Under the pieces are notes generated by a model. The model worked only from the letters and a program-made list of their open reading frames with translations, was not told the origin of the DNA and searched no databases. Below are positions 23,426 through 33,405 of a DNA stretch of 64,000 nucleotides, in pieces. Each line of letters opens with the position of its first letter. Position 1 is the first letter of the stretch. This DNA comes from Labyrinthula sp. Ha (lineage: Eukaryota > Sar > Bigyra > Labyrinthulida > Labyrinthulaceae). Where the stretch lies: the NCBI GenBank assembly GCA_015227615.1, contig JAALGZ010000015.1, positions 211,001 through 275,000 of the forward strand, given 5' to 3'. The position numbers were made by a program, and so were the translations under genes.

Positions 23426-26135
23426 TTAGCTTCAACTTATCTTGTGTAACTTTGTTTCATGCACGAATAATTAAATCTAAATTATCCCATCCAAGAGCTC
23501 GTTAGGAGTTTTCCTGTTTCTATATTCATATTTTCAAAAGTACGCCTAAATTAGTTCCTACGGGAAATACTTTCTTTTATGCCAGGAGTAGTCATGTATA
23601 ATGAAGTGTTGGCAATTTATAACTTTTTTGTCTTATTTTTCTTAATGATTGATTCTGATAATTCCCAACTACTTTGACTCTTATTCGTTACTCAATTTAT
23701 ACTTCTATTATAATCAGAATTATTTCACAATATTTAAAATCTTTCATCTCTTAATATTTTCTGAAATCCAAATAAGAATCACTTGATTGTAAATAATTAT
23801 CATCGGATTACATGCCTAGAGATGGTTTGTAAAAGTGAAATGTTAAAAATGGGTGACTCTGTTAATATTAGGCAACCTTTGCTACACAATCTAACACAGC
23901 AATATACTAGGCGTGCATCCAATTACTGTAGACATTCTAGAATTCATGTTCAAGATGTGATATTATGGCAGGCATTAAATAAGAACTCCTACAGTGCGAA
24001 GCTTCTAAAAGTACTCGTTGAACTGTTGGTAAATGATGCCATCTATGTCTAGTGGTAAGAGCATTCAAACCGAGGGTGAGTTTCAAACTGATTACAGAAC
24101 ACTCAATCTGGGGCCCCATTTAACTCTCTTATTGGAAAATATTATTTTTTTTATGTCCAACACTAATGGTTTCCTTCAACTAATCTCGTACATAAACTCA
24201 TCTCTTTCTAATCACTTCGTGTCTGCTCGAAAGAATATTGAAATAATTATTGTGTATCCTGCTACATTAGATTGAATTCCCTCACCAACATGAAACTAAT
24301 CTGTTAAAGCTAAAGTTTCGAGATATTAAAAACACGCTGAAGTTTCTAAAGAAATTTCTAAATGATTTCTTGGGAAACTGGATATCTATTTCAGCTTCTG
24401 AATTTGATTTCCACTACTGTGCCTGCACTTCTAGACTACATAGTTCAAAACAGTGATTTGGATTCATAAAGCCAAAATGACTGGAAACTCTAATCTCCCA
24501 TCATACCAAGATTCCAGGTAAAAGTTTGAAGATTTATTAAGCTGTCAGAATCCGTGACATGCTAGAGTTGACAAAGTTTGGATTTTGTAGATGCCATTTG
24601 CCAATTATTAACGAAAGTTGAAACAGATTCCTGCAATGTTTTCTCGAATTACTTGTATCTCTCTTACTTATACTTATTAAGCATAACGGCTGAAGCATTA
24701 AATCGTAACGCTCAAGGGGATGTAGAGGAAATAACAGTTCGGACAAAAGTATCCCTATGGGACCTCAACGGTGTTGGGGTTGACTCGCCATTTTTAACAA
24801 AGTGAAAGACTTAGCTAAGAATAACTTAATTACGCAAAGTCTCTCTACAATTTTTTTAAACCTCTTAATGTGACATAAGAGTTTATATACCCTGTCTTCA
24901 CTTGGGTACATGTAAAGTTGTTTTTTAATATTTTTTAGTGCTTAAAGTTTTCCTTGTATCTATTTTATTTAAGTTACAGAAAATACATATATATATATAT
25001 ATCCATACGACTTTGGAAAAACCAAAAAACCTAAGGTAGGTTCAATGCCAATTATATATGAATCCAGTATATACCCGTTACTGAAAATATCTTGTGTTTT
25101 CTTAGCCCACTTTTGCGAGGCAAGGCATTACCCAAATTCATTCTACGTGCATAAATCTTTAATTTCCAAGCAAAAAGACACGGCATGAAATTCTAAGATA
25201 ACTGGATCATAGAACTGTCAACTCGTTAAAGGTGGTTGATGTGATAATTGCTTGTCTTCCCTATCCCGATACGAACCATCTTTCTACTTTCTATATGGGG
25301 AGTTCCTCTGATTTGGGGCGAGGTAATTTAGCTTCTGCAACTTGATAATTTGCAGTATCATATGTTCTAATACAGATGTTAGTTGCCATCTTATGATCAT
25401 AATTTCAGAAAGATCAAGTATACTAGCGCGAAGAGAGCTGCTATTTTAAGTTTTGAAAGTAAATGAACCTTTCTGTATTGTTGGCAACTGATGGTTTGAA
25501 ATCTTTTTTTTTGTTTCTCTCTATATTTCATCAACCTTGGTTACATGATAAAACAAAATTTAGTATATAACATATTAGTTCTAACGCCAGAAGAAAATTC
25601 GCTATGCGTTGTAATTAGGCATCAGATCTGGTAAGGATTAACAGTAAGAAAATAATAATTGTTTTGATTCTGATTATCAACAAAAAAGTTGGGATTCTGG
25701 TTTTTCTCAAATGATTATGATTTTTTTCTGATAACCAAGTAACTATCAATAATAAATCAACATGAATGGGAAATTAGCAAAATTGTGCAACAACAAAAAT
25801 GTGGCCAAGCTGTTTGTTGATAAATTACCAATAGATCAAATCCGATCCCTAGTTGCAACAGTCGCTTTTTCTGTCTTATTTTTTATCTTTTGAAATTCTG
25901 TACACTTTATATTTATCTCTTGATCAACTCTGTGTTAACTATATGATATATTAAGCAATAAACCTCTTTCTTTGAGAAAGTTCTAATTTATAACAAAACT
26001 AGCTGCTGCCTTTTTGGTTACGTATCGAAAACACTTTTTTCTTATGGGTGTGACATCTCAATATAGGGTTACCATATCTCCGCAAATATCTTCAAACTCA
26101 GAGAAAACCACTTATAATACGAGAACACATTAGTC
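23426..26135. other. Gene-poor region, about 2.7 kb
   Basis: No supportable coding region. It holds a short inverted pair at about 23645-23725, a tRNA-like fragment at about 24036-24120 (listed separately), a short (AT)n run near 24988-25002 and AT-rich sequence. The open frames at 23783-24275 and 24578-24805 have no recognisable motifs and no linked exons. Confidence 0.5.
24036..24120 (+). repeat. tRNA-like fragment, possible SINE relic
   Basis: TCTAGTGGTAAGAGCA resembles a tRNA D-arm / pol III A box. GGGTGAGTTTCAAACTG, about 30 nt later, resembles a T-arm / B box. The spacing is too short for an intact anticodon arm, so this is not a working tRNA. A second sequence with the same two elements lies near 60310-60400. 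A tRNA-derived SINE relic is the simplest reading, but chance resemblance is possible. Confidence 0.28.
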
Positions 26136-28121
26136 ATGCAGCAAAGACCATCTGAATCAATAGAATCACTATCAGAAACTAAGAATCTTGGTCCACCTTT
26201 AGATGATTCCAGATTTGGAGGGCTAAAGTACGTTGGTGAAGTCGACAATCTGTATCAAGAAGCAGGACCAGAGCCCTTCGAGTTCAACGCTGAGGTAGTC
26301 AACGTTTTTGATGACATGGTATCCAGGTCAGTTCCTTTATATCGAGAAGTAAATGACTACCTTTTATACTGGGTGCATAAATATTATTTTCCTGGCAAAC
26401 ATTTGCTTGATCTGGGCTGCAGCACAGGAACAACTCTTGATCTAATCTGCCGATCCTTTGTCAAGGATGACGGCCGCTTGGAGAAAGACACTACCCTTAA
26501 TCTTGTTGGAATTGATAACTCACATTCTATGATTGAACGGTGTGAGGGAAAGCTTTCTTGGACAAAAAAAGTTTCAGGAATCAACATTGAAACACACACC
26601 AGTGACATCCTGAGTTTCTTCAACTCAACAACCGGTGAACATGTAAAAGAGGAGAAATACTGCTTTGTTATTATGAACTATACCCTTCAGTTCATTCCGT
26701 ACGAGCAAAGGCTTTTTCTTCTAGAAAAACTTTATTCCTCACTTTCTTTTAACGGAATACTTTTTATCAGTGAAAAAATACGGTTTGAAAACGCAGATCT
26801 TCAACGGACAAGTACTGAAATCTACGAAGATTTCAAGCATAGAAGAGGATATAGTAAATCATATATAGCAAGAAAAAAAGAAGCCTTACACAATGTACTT
26901 GTTTCTTATACGGAGAAAGGCCTACGAGAAGTTCTTGTTCAAGCTGGATTCAACGATGAGGATATTATTCTGGCTATGAAGTGGAATAATTTTAGCACCT
27001 TTATAGCAAGAAAAAGGAAACCTGAGGAAGCAACTGACAAAGAGATTCTTAGCAAGGCATTGGATGTTACGGGAAGGTTTTATAATAAGTTTCACCTGGA
27101 GTTTGTTGTTCCTGAGCTGACTGAATATAGATGTGAATATTTTTCCAGTTTGTTAAACGGAATTATTAGTAGACGGGACAAGATCAAGTATAGGCAAATA
27201 GCAGCGAAGTTGGAAAAGATGGGCCAACAACTCTCGGCGCTTGAAGTTCAACCCAGTTGGTCTTGTATTGACTGCACAGTTACTGTGAATTTTTCTGCTT
27301 GTGGCGTAACTAAGGAATTACAAAGGCTTATTTTCACATTGGTTGATGATTTGAAACCGTGGAAAAAAGGTCCTTTTGAAATAATATTTTCAAAGGATGA
27401 TACAATATTTATCGACTCTGAATGGAGAAGCAACTTAAAGTGGAAGAGACTGATCCCTTTTCTCCCAAAGTTGGACGAAAAGTCCGTTTGTGACATTGGT
27501 TGTAATAACGGATATTTTATGTTTCAGATGTTGAAAGAGAAGCCAAAAATAGTTCTTGGGATAGAACCTAACCTGAATGCTTTTTTTGAGTTTAAACTTT
27601 TTGAGACCTTGATCTCTGGGGGTAGAGGCCTATCAAACCTTTTCATGGATGTAGCAAAGGCAGATATTGTAGAAAAGATGAACAAGAAATTTGATGTTGT
27701 TTTCTGCTTGGGAGTTCTATACCACACAACTGATCCGATTAAGATGTTAAGAGATATACACCAATCTTTAAATAAGGGAGGGGTTCTTATAGTTGATTGT
27801 CAAGGAGTGAGATTCCAAGATTCAGAGTATGAAGGAGTAACTTCACCGCTGTGTTTGTTTCCGAAGAGTAGATATGCGAAAATGAAAGGTGTTTATTTTG
27901 TTCCTAATCTACAAGCACTTAAGAACTGGTTGAATAGAGCAAGTTTTACAGATGTTAAAGTTATATTTGATGAAAAACTGGAAGAAGAAGAGCAACGTAT
28001 CAGTACATTTGCCCCTGTAAATTCTAGTCTTAAAGAAAGCTTAGATGCAAGTAATCCAGATCTTACAGTTGAAGGATATCCAGCTCCTCGAAGGTTCTAT
28101 ATAAAGGCAAGGAAGGGTTGA
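26136..28121 (+). CDS. CmoA-CmoB fusion: carboxy-SAM synthase and tRNA U34 carboxymethyltransferase
   Basis: 661 residues, one exon, ATG start. In bacteria CmoA makes carboxy-SAM from SAM and prephenate. CmoB uses it to turn 5-hydroxyuridine at tRNA position 34 into 5-oxyacetyluridine. Residues about 40-295 match CmoA throughout: FNAEVVNVFDDMVSRSVP, DLGCSTG (about 91-97), IDNSHSMIERC and MNYTLQFIP. Residues about 310-661 match CmoB: WKKGPF (409-414), DSEWRSNLKW, DIGCNNGYF (from about 452), LGVLYH, RYAKMKGVYFVPN, LKNWL and VEGYPAPRR. The positions I align with E. coli CmoB Lys91, Tyr200 and Arg315 are K411, Y529 and R653, all kept. The position aligned with CmoA Arg199 is K248. No targeting peptide is obvious, so the cytosol is likely. 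Base composition matches the neighbours. TTLL9 starts 83 bp downstream on the same strand. A bacterial origin is inferred. Confidence 0.93.
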   Translation: MQQRPSESIESLSETKNLGPPLDDSRFGGLKYVGEVDNLYQEAGPEPFEFNAEVVNVFDDMVSRSVPLYREVNDYLLYWVHKYYFPGKHLLDLGCSTGTTLDLICRSFVKDDGRLEKDTTLNLVGIDNSHSMIERCEGKLSWTKKVSGINIETHTSDILSFFNSTTGEHVKEEKYCFVIMNYTLQFIPYEQRLFLLEKLYSSLSFNGILFISEKIRFENADLQRTSTEIYEDFKHRRGYSKSYIARKKEALHNVLVSYTEKGLREVLVQAGFNDEDIILAMKWNNFSTFIARKRKPEEATDKEILSKALDVTGRFYNKFHLEFVVPELTEYRCEYFSSLLNGIISRRDKIKYRQIAAKLEKMGQQLSALEVQPSWSCIDCTVTVNFSACGVTKELQRLIFTLVDDLKPWKKGPFEIIFSKDDTIFIDSEWRSNLKWKRLIPFLPKLDEKSVCDIGCNNGYFMFQMLKEKPKIVLGIEPNLNAFFEFKLFETLISGGRGLSNLFMDVAKADIVEKMNKKFDVVFCLGVLYHTTDPIKMLRDIHQSLNKGGVLIVDCQGVRFQDSEYEGVTSPLCLFPKSRYAKMKGVYFVPNLQALKNWLNRASFTDVKVIFDEKLEEEEQRISTFAPVNSSLKESLDASNPDLTVEGYPAPRRFYIKARKG

Positions 28122-28204
28122 GTTTTTCGTTTGTTGGATATTTATTCGTTAAGTATGGCACGTGTTATCCTCTACTTTTTAAAGAATTCATAGCCGTTAA
28201 CGAC

Positions 28205-29566
<1,362 letters not shown>

Positions 29567-29578
29567 GACCGTAATAAT

Positions 29579-30153
29579 TTACCGCGGGAAAGGGTTTGGC
29601 AATTTATCTTGACTGGGTGCTTCTCTTGAAATGGCTTGAAGTTCCGCAAGCGAACCTTTAAGCGCTTCTGTTGTAAGCGGTTTTGCTGAAGAATATTTCA
29701 CTGGATGGTTTTTGTATGTGTGCTTACTAGGCAAAAAAGGTAATACTTCTGGAACACCTTTCCGTGCCTCTTCAAAAGGTGCTGCTTCATCAAACGTGGT
29801 GCACTCAATTTCATCTCTAGAGACTCTTTGTTGTGTAAGAACGCCAGAGAAAAGAAGAGATGTTACATCACCATCAACATTCAAAGAAGATAACTGCACT
29901 GGTCGCTTACTACTACTTTGAATGGCAGCAATTACGTCTGAAACTGTACTGAATGACCTTGCTTCGTTTTCCGCAAACAACTTCGCATCCCTAAATATAA
30001 CGCCCTACATAGATACTACAGGCCAATTTTTTCCAAAGTTTTTTTATATTGTAAGTAAAGCATTTCAAACGCTCTAGAGTCGACGGAATCGAATCCTGCA
30101 GCTTTGATTTGTTTTATCAAAGAAAGTTTGATTACCTTTTCATATGAGTTCAT
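29579..30153 (-). CDS. TAF8: TAF8-like TFIID subunit (bromodomain-associated histone fold)
   Basis: 181 residues from two exons, 30153-30020 and 29990-29579, around a 29-nt intron at 29991-30019. Residues about 1-75 look like the BTP-type histone fold: a start with KVIKLSLIKQIKAAGFDSV, then RAFEMLYLQYKKTLEKIG, then ENEARSFSTVSDVIAAIQ (compare TAF8 ARTQPTLSDIVVTL). Further on, VLPFLPSKHTYKNHPV resembles the TAF8 signature FPDPHTYIKTP. The family protein joins TAF10 in the TFIID lobe of the pol II preinitiation complex. It is shorter than animal TAF8 (about 300). TAF3 or an SPT7-type histone fold is the alternative. It diverges from the nucleoporin gene with 83 bp between ATGs. Confidence 0.65.
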
Positions 30154-30236
30154 TCTCAAGAAAACTTGTCAACCAATCAAACTCCATATTCATAAATCCT
30201 GGCCAATAAAATCAAGCTAAACGGTTTTCAAGTAAA
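30154..30236. promoter_or_regulatory. Bidirectional intergenic region, TAF8-like / nucleoporin
   Basis: Only 83 bp separate the ATGs of two divergent genes, so both promoters and both 5' leaders must lie here or overlap the neighbouring coding sequence. A CCAATCAAACTCC stretch at about 30172-30184 and CCAATAAAATC near 30204 resemble CCAAT boxes. No TATA box stands out. Shared regulation is an inference from spacing alone. Confidence 0.4.
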
Positions 30237-31821
30237 ATGAGTTTTGGAAACAGTGGTGGGACGTCTGGAGGTTTGTTTGGATCCACAAGTAAACTTTTAT
30301 CTTCTTTATAATTTAGATTCAAATAATACAACAACGAATCAGAGCACTGGCTCAGGTTTATTTGGAAACAGCGCCCAAGCAAATAACAATAGCAGTACTT
30401 CTTTGTTTGGAAACAGCAACTCAAACAACTCATCAGGAGGTTTGTTTGGAAATAAAGATAACAGTAGCAAGAGTGGATCTTTATTTGGGTCAAATACGAA
30501 TTCTAACACTGCAAATACCTCTGGAGGACTTTTTGGAAATAGCAACAGTGGGTCTTCGTCTACGGGACTATTTGGTAATAACACCAACTCAAACCTACCT
30601 TCTTCATCAGGTGGCCTTTTTGGAAACTCCAACAATAATAAATCATCTGGTGGAATTTTTGGTAATAGTACAAATTCTTCAAAAAATTCTGGTGGTTTAT
30701 TTGGAAGTTCTGGAAATAGCAATGTATCTTCTGGGGGTTTGTTTTCAAACTCAAGCAATAATAATTCTTCTTCCAGTGGGTTATTTGGGACTAATAATGC
30801 TAATGCTCCAAATCCTACAACTGAGCAACAAAAAATATTTAATTCTATTCAACAAGAGGCTGCAAAAGACAATCAAGATCGAACTCAACTTGCTCAACTC
30901 TTTCTTCCCTTATTTTCTTATCCTGATGTTCCATCTCTCATTTACAAGAAGAAAAAAAACACAAACGAGAATAAATCAGCAGACCAGAAGTTAAAGGAAG
31001 GACTTTTACCTGATGAACTAGGTCAGTGTTTTCAACAAATTAACACGCTTATGAACACAGCTGACCAAGATATTACGGATGTACTAAAAGCCGACTTAGC
31101 AGAGGTAGAAAAGGTTAAACACCTGGTAGAAGAATTGGATCAGAGTTTACTACTCACAAGGCAAAGCTGTGAAAAATATCAGTATAAAACTAGAGCTGTG
31201 TTAGAAGAGTCGAAGAATTTAAGTAAAGTTACTGAAAATGTTTTACATGAAATGAGACGTTGTTCAAGCCTAGTGCAAGTAGGTACTGGCAATGTGAAGG
31301 TCAATCAAAACCAGGCCAGTTTTCCTCTAGTAAAAGCCATACCGAGTTTATATCTTCAAGATACTCTGTCTGGATTTGAACACAAGCTAATTGAACTTGG
31401 TCAGGCTATCAAGAACATTGAACTGCTTCAGGAAAATATGAAGAATAGTAAAGAGCTGAAGAGTTTTAGCATAAGTAAGCTGCTGGAAATGCATTATGAA
31501 AACTTTTTGGCAGTAGCACAACAAGTTGCAATGTTAAACGAGAAGATGAATTCTCTAAAGCATGTATACATACAAAAGATGGGGGTTGATATTTTTTCCA
31601 AGCATAACACCAAACAAAAAGGTATTAGCGCGCGAATCGAAAGAGAAATTGAACAAACCACAAAGAACGCAGATTTTAATTCTCTGATTAAAGCGACTTT
31701 ACAAACAACTGCGTCTAACGCTGCTTCGAAAGAAAATACTTCTTTTTCTTCTAACCCTGCAAATGAACAAAAGGCGAACTCTGAAAAAGATTCCAATAAG
31801 AGGCCCGGACTCTTTTCCTAA
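30237..31821 (+). CDS. NUP58: FG-repeat nucleoporin, Nup58/Nup49 type
   Basis: Central-channel nucleoporin, 518 residues. The start is an ATG at 30237. A 52-nt first exon is joined across a 28-nt intron (30289-30316) to 30317-31821. Residues 1 to about 185 are Asn/Ser-rich with more than ten GLFG or GGLFG-type repeats, the cohesive type that forms the pore permeability barrier. From about 200 the protein is alpha-helical and coiled-coil. A stretch FPLVKAIPSLYLQDTLSGFEHKL matches the Nup58/p45 pattern (P..YF...V..FE..L..YRQ.IEELE), followed by a helix ending MHYENFLAVAQQVAMLNEKM. Nup54 or Nup62, its usual trimer partners, are the alternatives. The stop codon is 3 bp from the stop of the opposing kinase gene. 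Confidence 0.75.
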
Positions 31822-31824
31822 GTA

Positions 31825-33405
31825 TCAGTCACAATCTGTCGTTTGATCTAAATCTCGCGACGGCAGGGTCATGGGTCTGCTTTTTACGCCGCCAACTAGC
31901 TCAGATTGAACAATTTTATCACTCAAAGACGTGTCGATTGGAGTTATATTGAAGTTCACCGATTTCTTGTTACTACGTTCATTTTCCACTGGTATCTTAA
32001 TCCTCCAAGATCTCGACTTTCGAAGTGATTTCTCAGATAAAGCAGTGACAGCAGTTCCAAGCTCAGTTTTATTTGGGCGAACTACTTCAGATGGAGGTTG
32101 TCTCCGGGTCCATCCAGAGCTTACCCAAGTGTGGTCTTTAACTCCCTTTATTGTTGAAATTCTTCTATCTATTTTTTTCTCTAAGCTAAGCAGAAAGAAT
32201 TCTTTGAATTCATTAGAAATATTCTCTTTTATTGTTTCTGTTTCCACTTCCCTTGCAATGGACGAACTAAAAAGAGCATCTATAACTTCCTCTTGAGTGT
32301 GTCCAAGAAAAGGCACTCTTCCAAACTTAAACATAAATAAACAAATACAACAAGCCCAAATATCTGCAACTTTTCCACTGAAAGTTTCGAAGCCAGGTGT
32401 GGAATTAACAGAAAAACTTGCATCAAAAGCTTCTGGTGGAAGAAATGAATACGTTCCGGTAATCATCCCAACTATCAGTTCATCTTTGTGCCTGCTCTTT
32501 TTTGGAAAAACTAAAGGTGTTGGTGGATACAAAGACCCTGTCAGTCGATCGAACTCTTCGCTCTTTATTCTACTCACTCCTTTTCCATTTACTTCAGTGT
32601 TATCAGCTTTTATCCGTTTAGCTATAGCTTCATTTAACCGTTTGGCATAATCAGAGTTCTGCTGTTTAATCGTTAAACCAGCTGAAGAAGAATTTAAAAA
32701 TCTTGGAGTTTTCGATTCTAATGGTTCACAAAGCACGCTGACTCCGAAGTCACTAATTTTCAAGAGACCTGTTTTTGTAAGCAAGAGGTTGGATGGTTTG
32801 ATATCTCTATGAACAATTCCATTGTAGTGCAGGTATTCCACCCCTTTGATAAGTTGTCTGAAAAGATCTTTGGTTTTTTCCTCAGAAAATATTGGGTGAC
32901 ATTGAAGTTCATCGGACAAGATGCTTCCACCGTCGATAAAATCCATTAAGAACATAATGCACCCATGTTCTTCAGAATCCAGAACCTTCCATAATCTAAC
33001 CAAGTTTGGGTGATCTAACTTCTTTAGCACTGCAATTTCTCTAACAACATCTTTGGAAACTCCATTAGATTGCAACTGCCCTTTTCTTCTAAGAAATGTT
33101 TTTTTCTTCTTAAAAACTTTTACTGCCATCTTTTCTTCACTTTTATCACTACCAACCATATACACTTCTGCCTGACTTCCTGCTCCAAGCAACTTTTCAA
33201 CTTTGAATTCCCCTACAGCAGAACCTTTGACGAGGAGACTTGGTTTTGTTGTTGAAAAACAGGGGGTAATTTCATGATTTATATCTATTTCCAAGCTTGA
33301 ATTTGTATCTTGATGGATGTCACTAGTTTTAGCTGGTGAACTATCGCGTTTGGGTGGTCTTGGTCTTGATAGTTTTCTCAGCAATGATTTCACTAGCTTT
33401 GTCAT
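31825..33405 (-). CDS. CaMKK-like Ser/Thr protein kinase with enlarged activation segment
   Basis: 526 residues. The first ATG is at 33405; the frame extends six codons upstream only to a GTG. The kinase domain begins with GAGSQAEV (about 74) and the AVKVFKKKK lysine (about 94). EIAVLKKLDHPNLVRLWKVLD, LIKGVEYLHYNGIVHRDIKPSN (about 180-205) and ISDFGVS (about 217) match Ca2+/calmodulin-dependent kinase kinases closely, which also have an insertion after the VAIK lysine. Between DFG and the PPE that replaces APE (about 322) there are about 100 residues, several times the usual length, rich in Lys, Ser and Asn. The C-terminal tail is basic and might bind calmodulin, but no clear motif is visible. 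LKB1-partner or SNF1-activating kinases are the nearest alternatives. All catalytic residues are present. Confidence 0.82.
   Translation of the reverse strand: MTKLVKSLLRKLSRPRPPKRDSSPAKTSDIHQDTNSSLEIDINHEITPCFSTTKPSLLVKGSAVGEFKVEKLLGAGSQAEVYMVGSDKSEEKMAVKVFKKKKTFLRRKGQLQSNGVSKDVVREIAVLKKLDHPNLVRLWKVLDSEEHGCIMFLMDFIDGGSILSDELQCHPIFSEEKTKDLFRQLIKGVEYLHYNGIVHRDIKPSNLLLTKTGLLKISDFGVSVLCEPLESKTPRFLNSSSAGLTIKQQNSDYAKRLNEAIAKRIKADNTEVNGKGVSRIKSEEFDRLTGSLYPPTPLVFPKKSRHKDELIVGMITGTYSFLPPEAFDASFSVNSTPGFETFSGKVADIWACCICLFMFKFGRVPFLGHTQEEVIDALFSSSIAREVETETIKENISNEFKEFFLLSLEKKIDRRISTIKGVKDHTWVSSGWTRRQPPSEVVRPNKTELGTAVTALSEKSLRKSRSWRIKIPVENERSNKKSVNFNITPIDTSLSDKIVQSELVGGVKSRPMTLPSRDLDQTTDCD

Noticed and set aside
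24036-24120. Functional tRNA gene
   Set aside because: A- and B-box-like words are present, but acceptor and anticodon stems cannot be formed.
26136-28121. Bacterial contamination or misassembly as the source of the CmoA-CmoB gene
   Set aside because: Codon and base composition resemble the neighbours, and an intron-bearing TTLL9 gene follows within 83 bp. A chimeric assembly is not strictly excluded without reads spanning both genes.
30339-30758. 139-codon minus-strand open frame
   Set aside because: It is antisense to the GLFG-repeat region of the nucleoporin; its Pro/Leu/Glu repeats are mirror images of the FG repeats.
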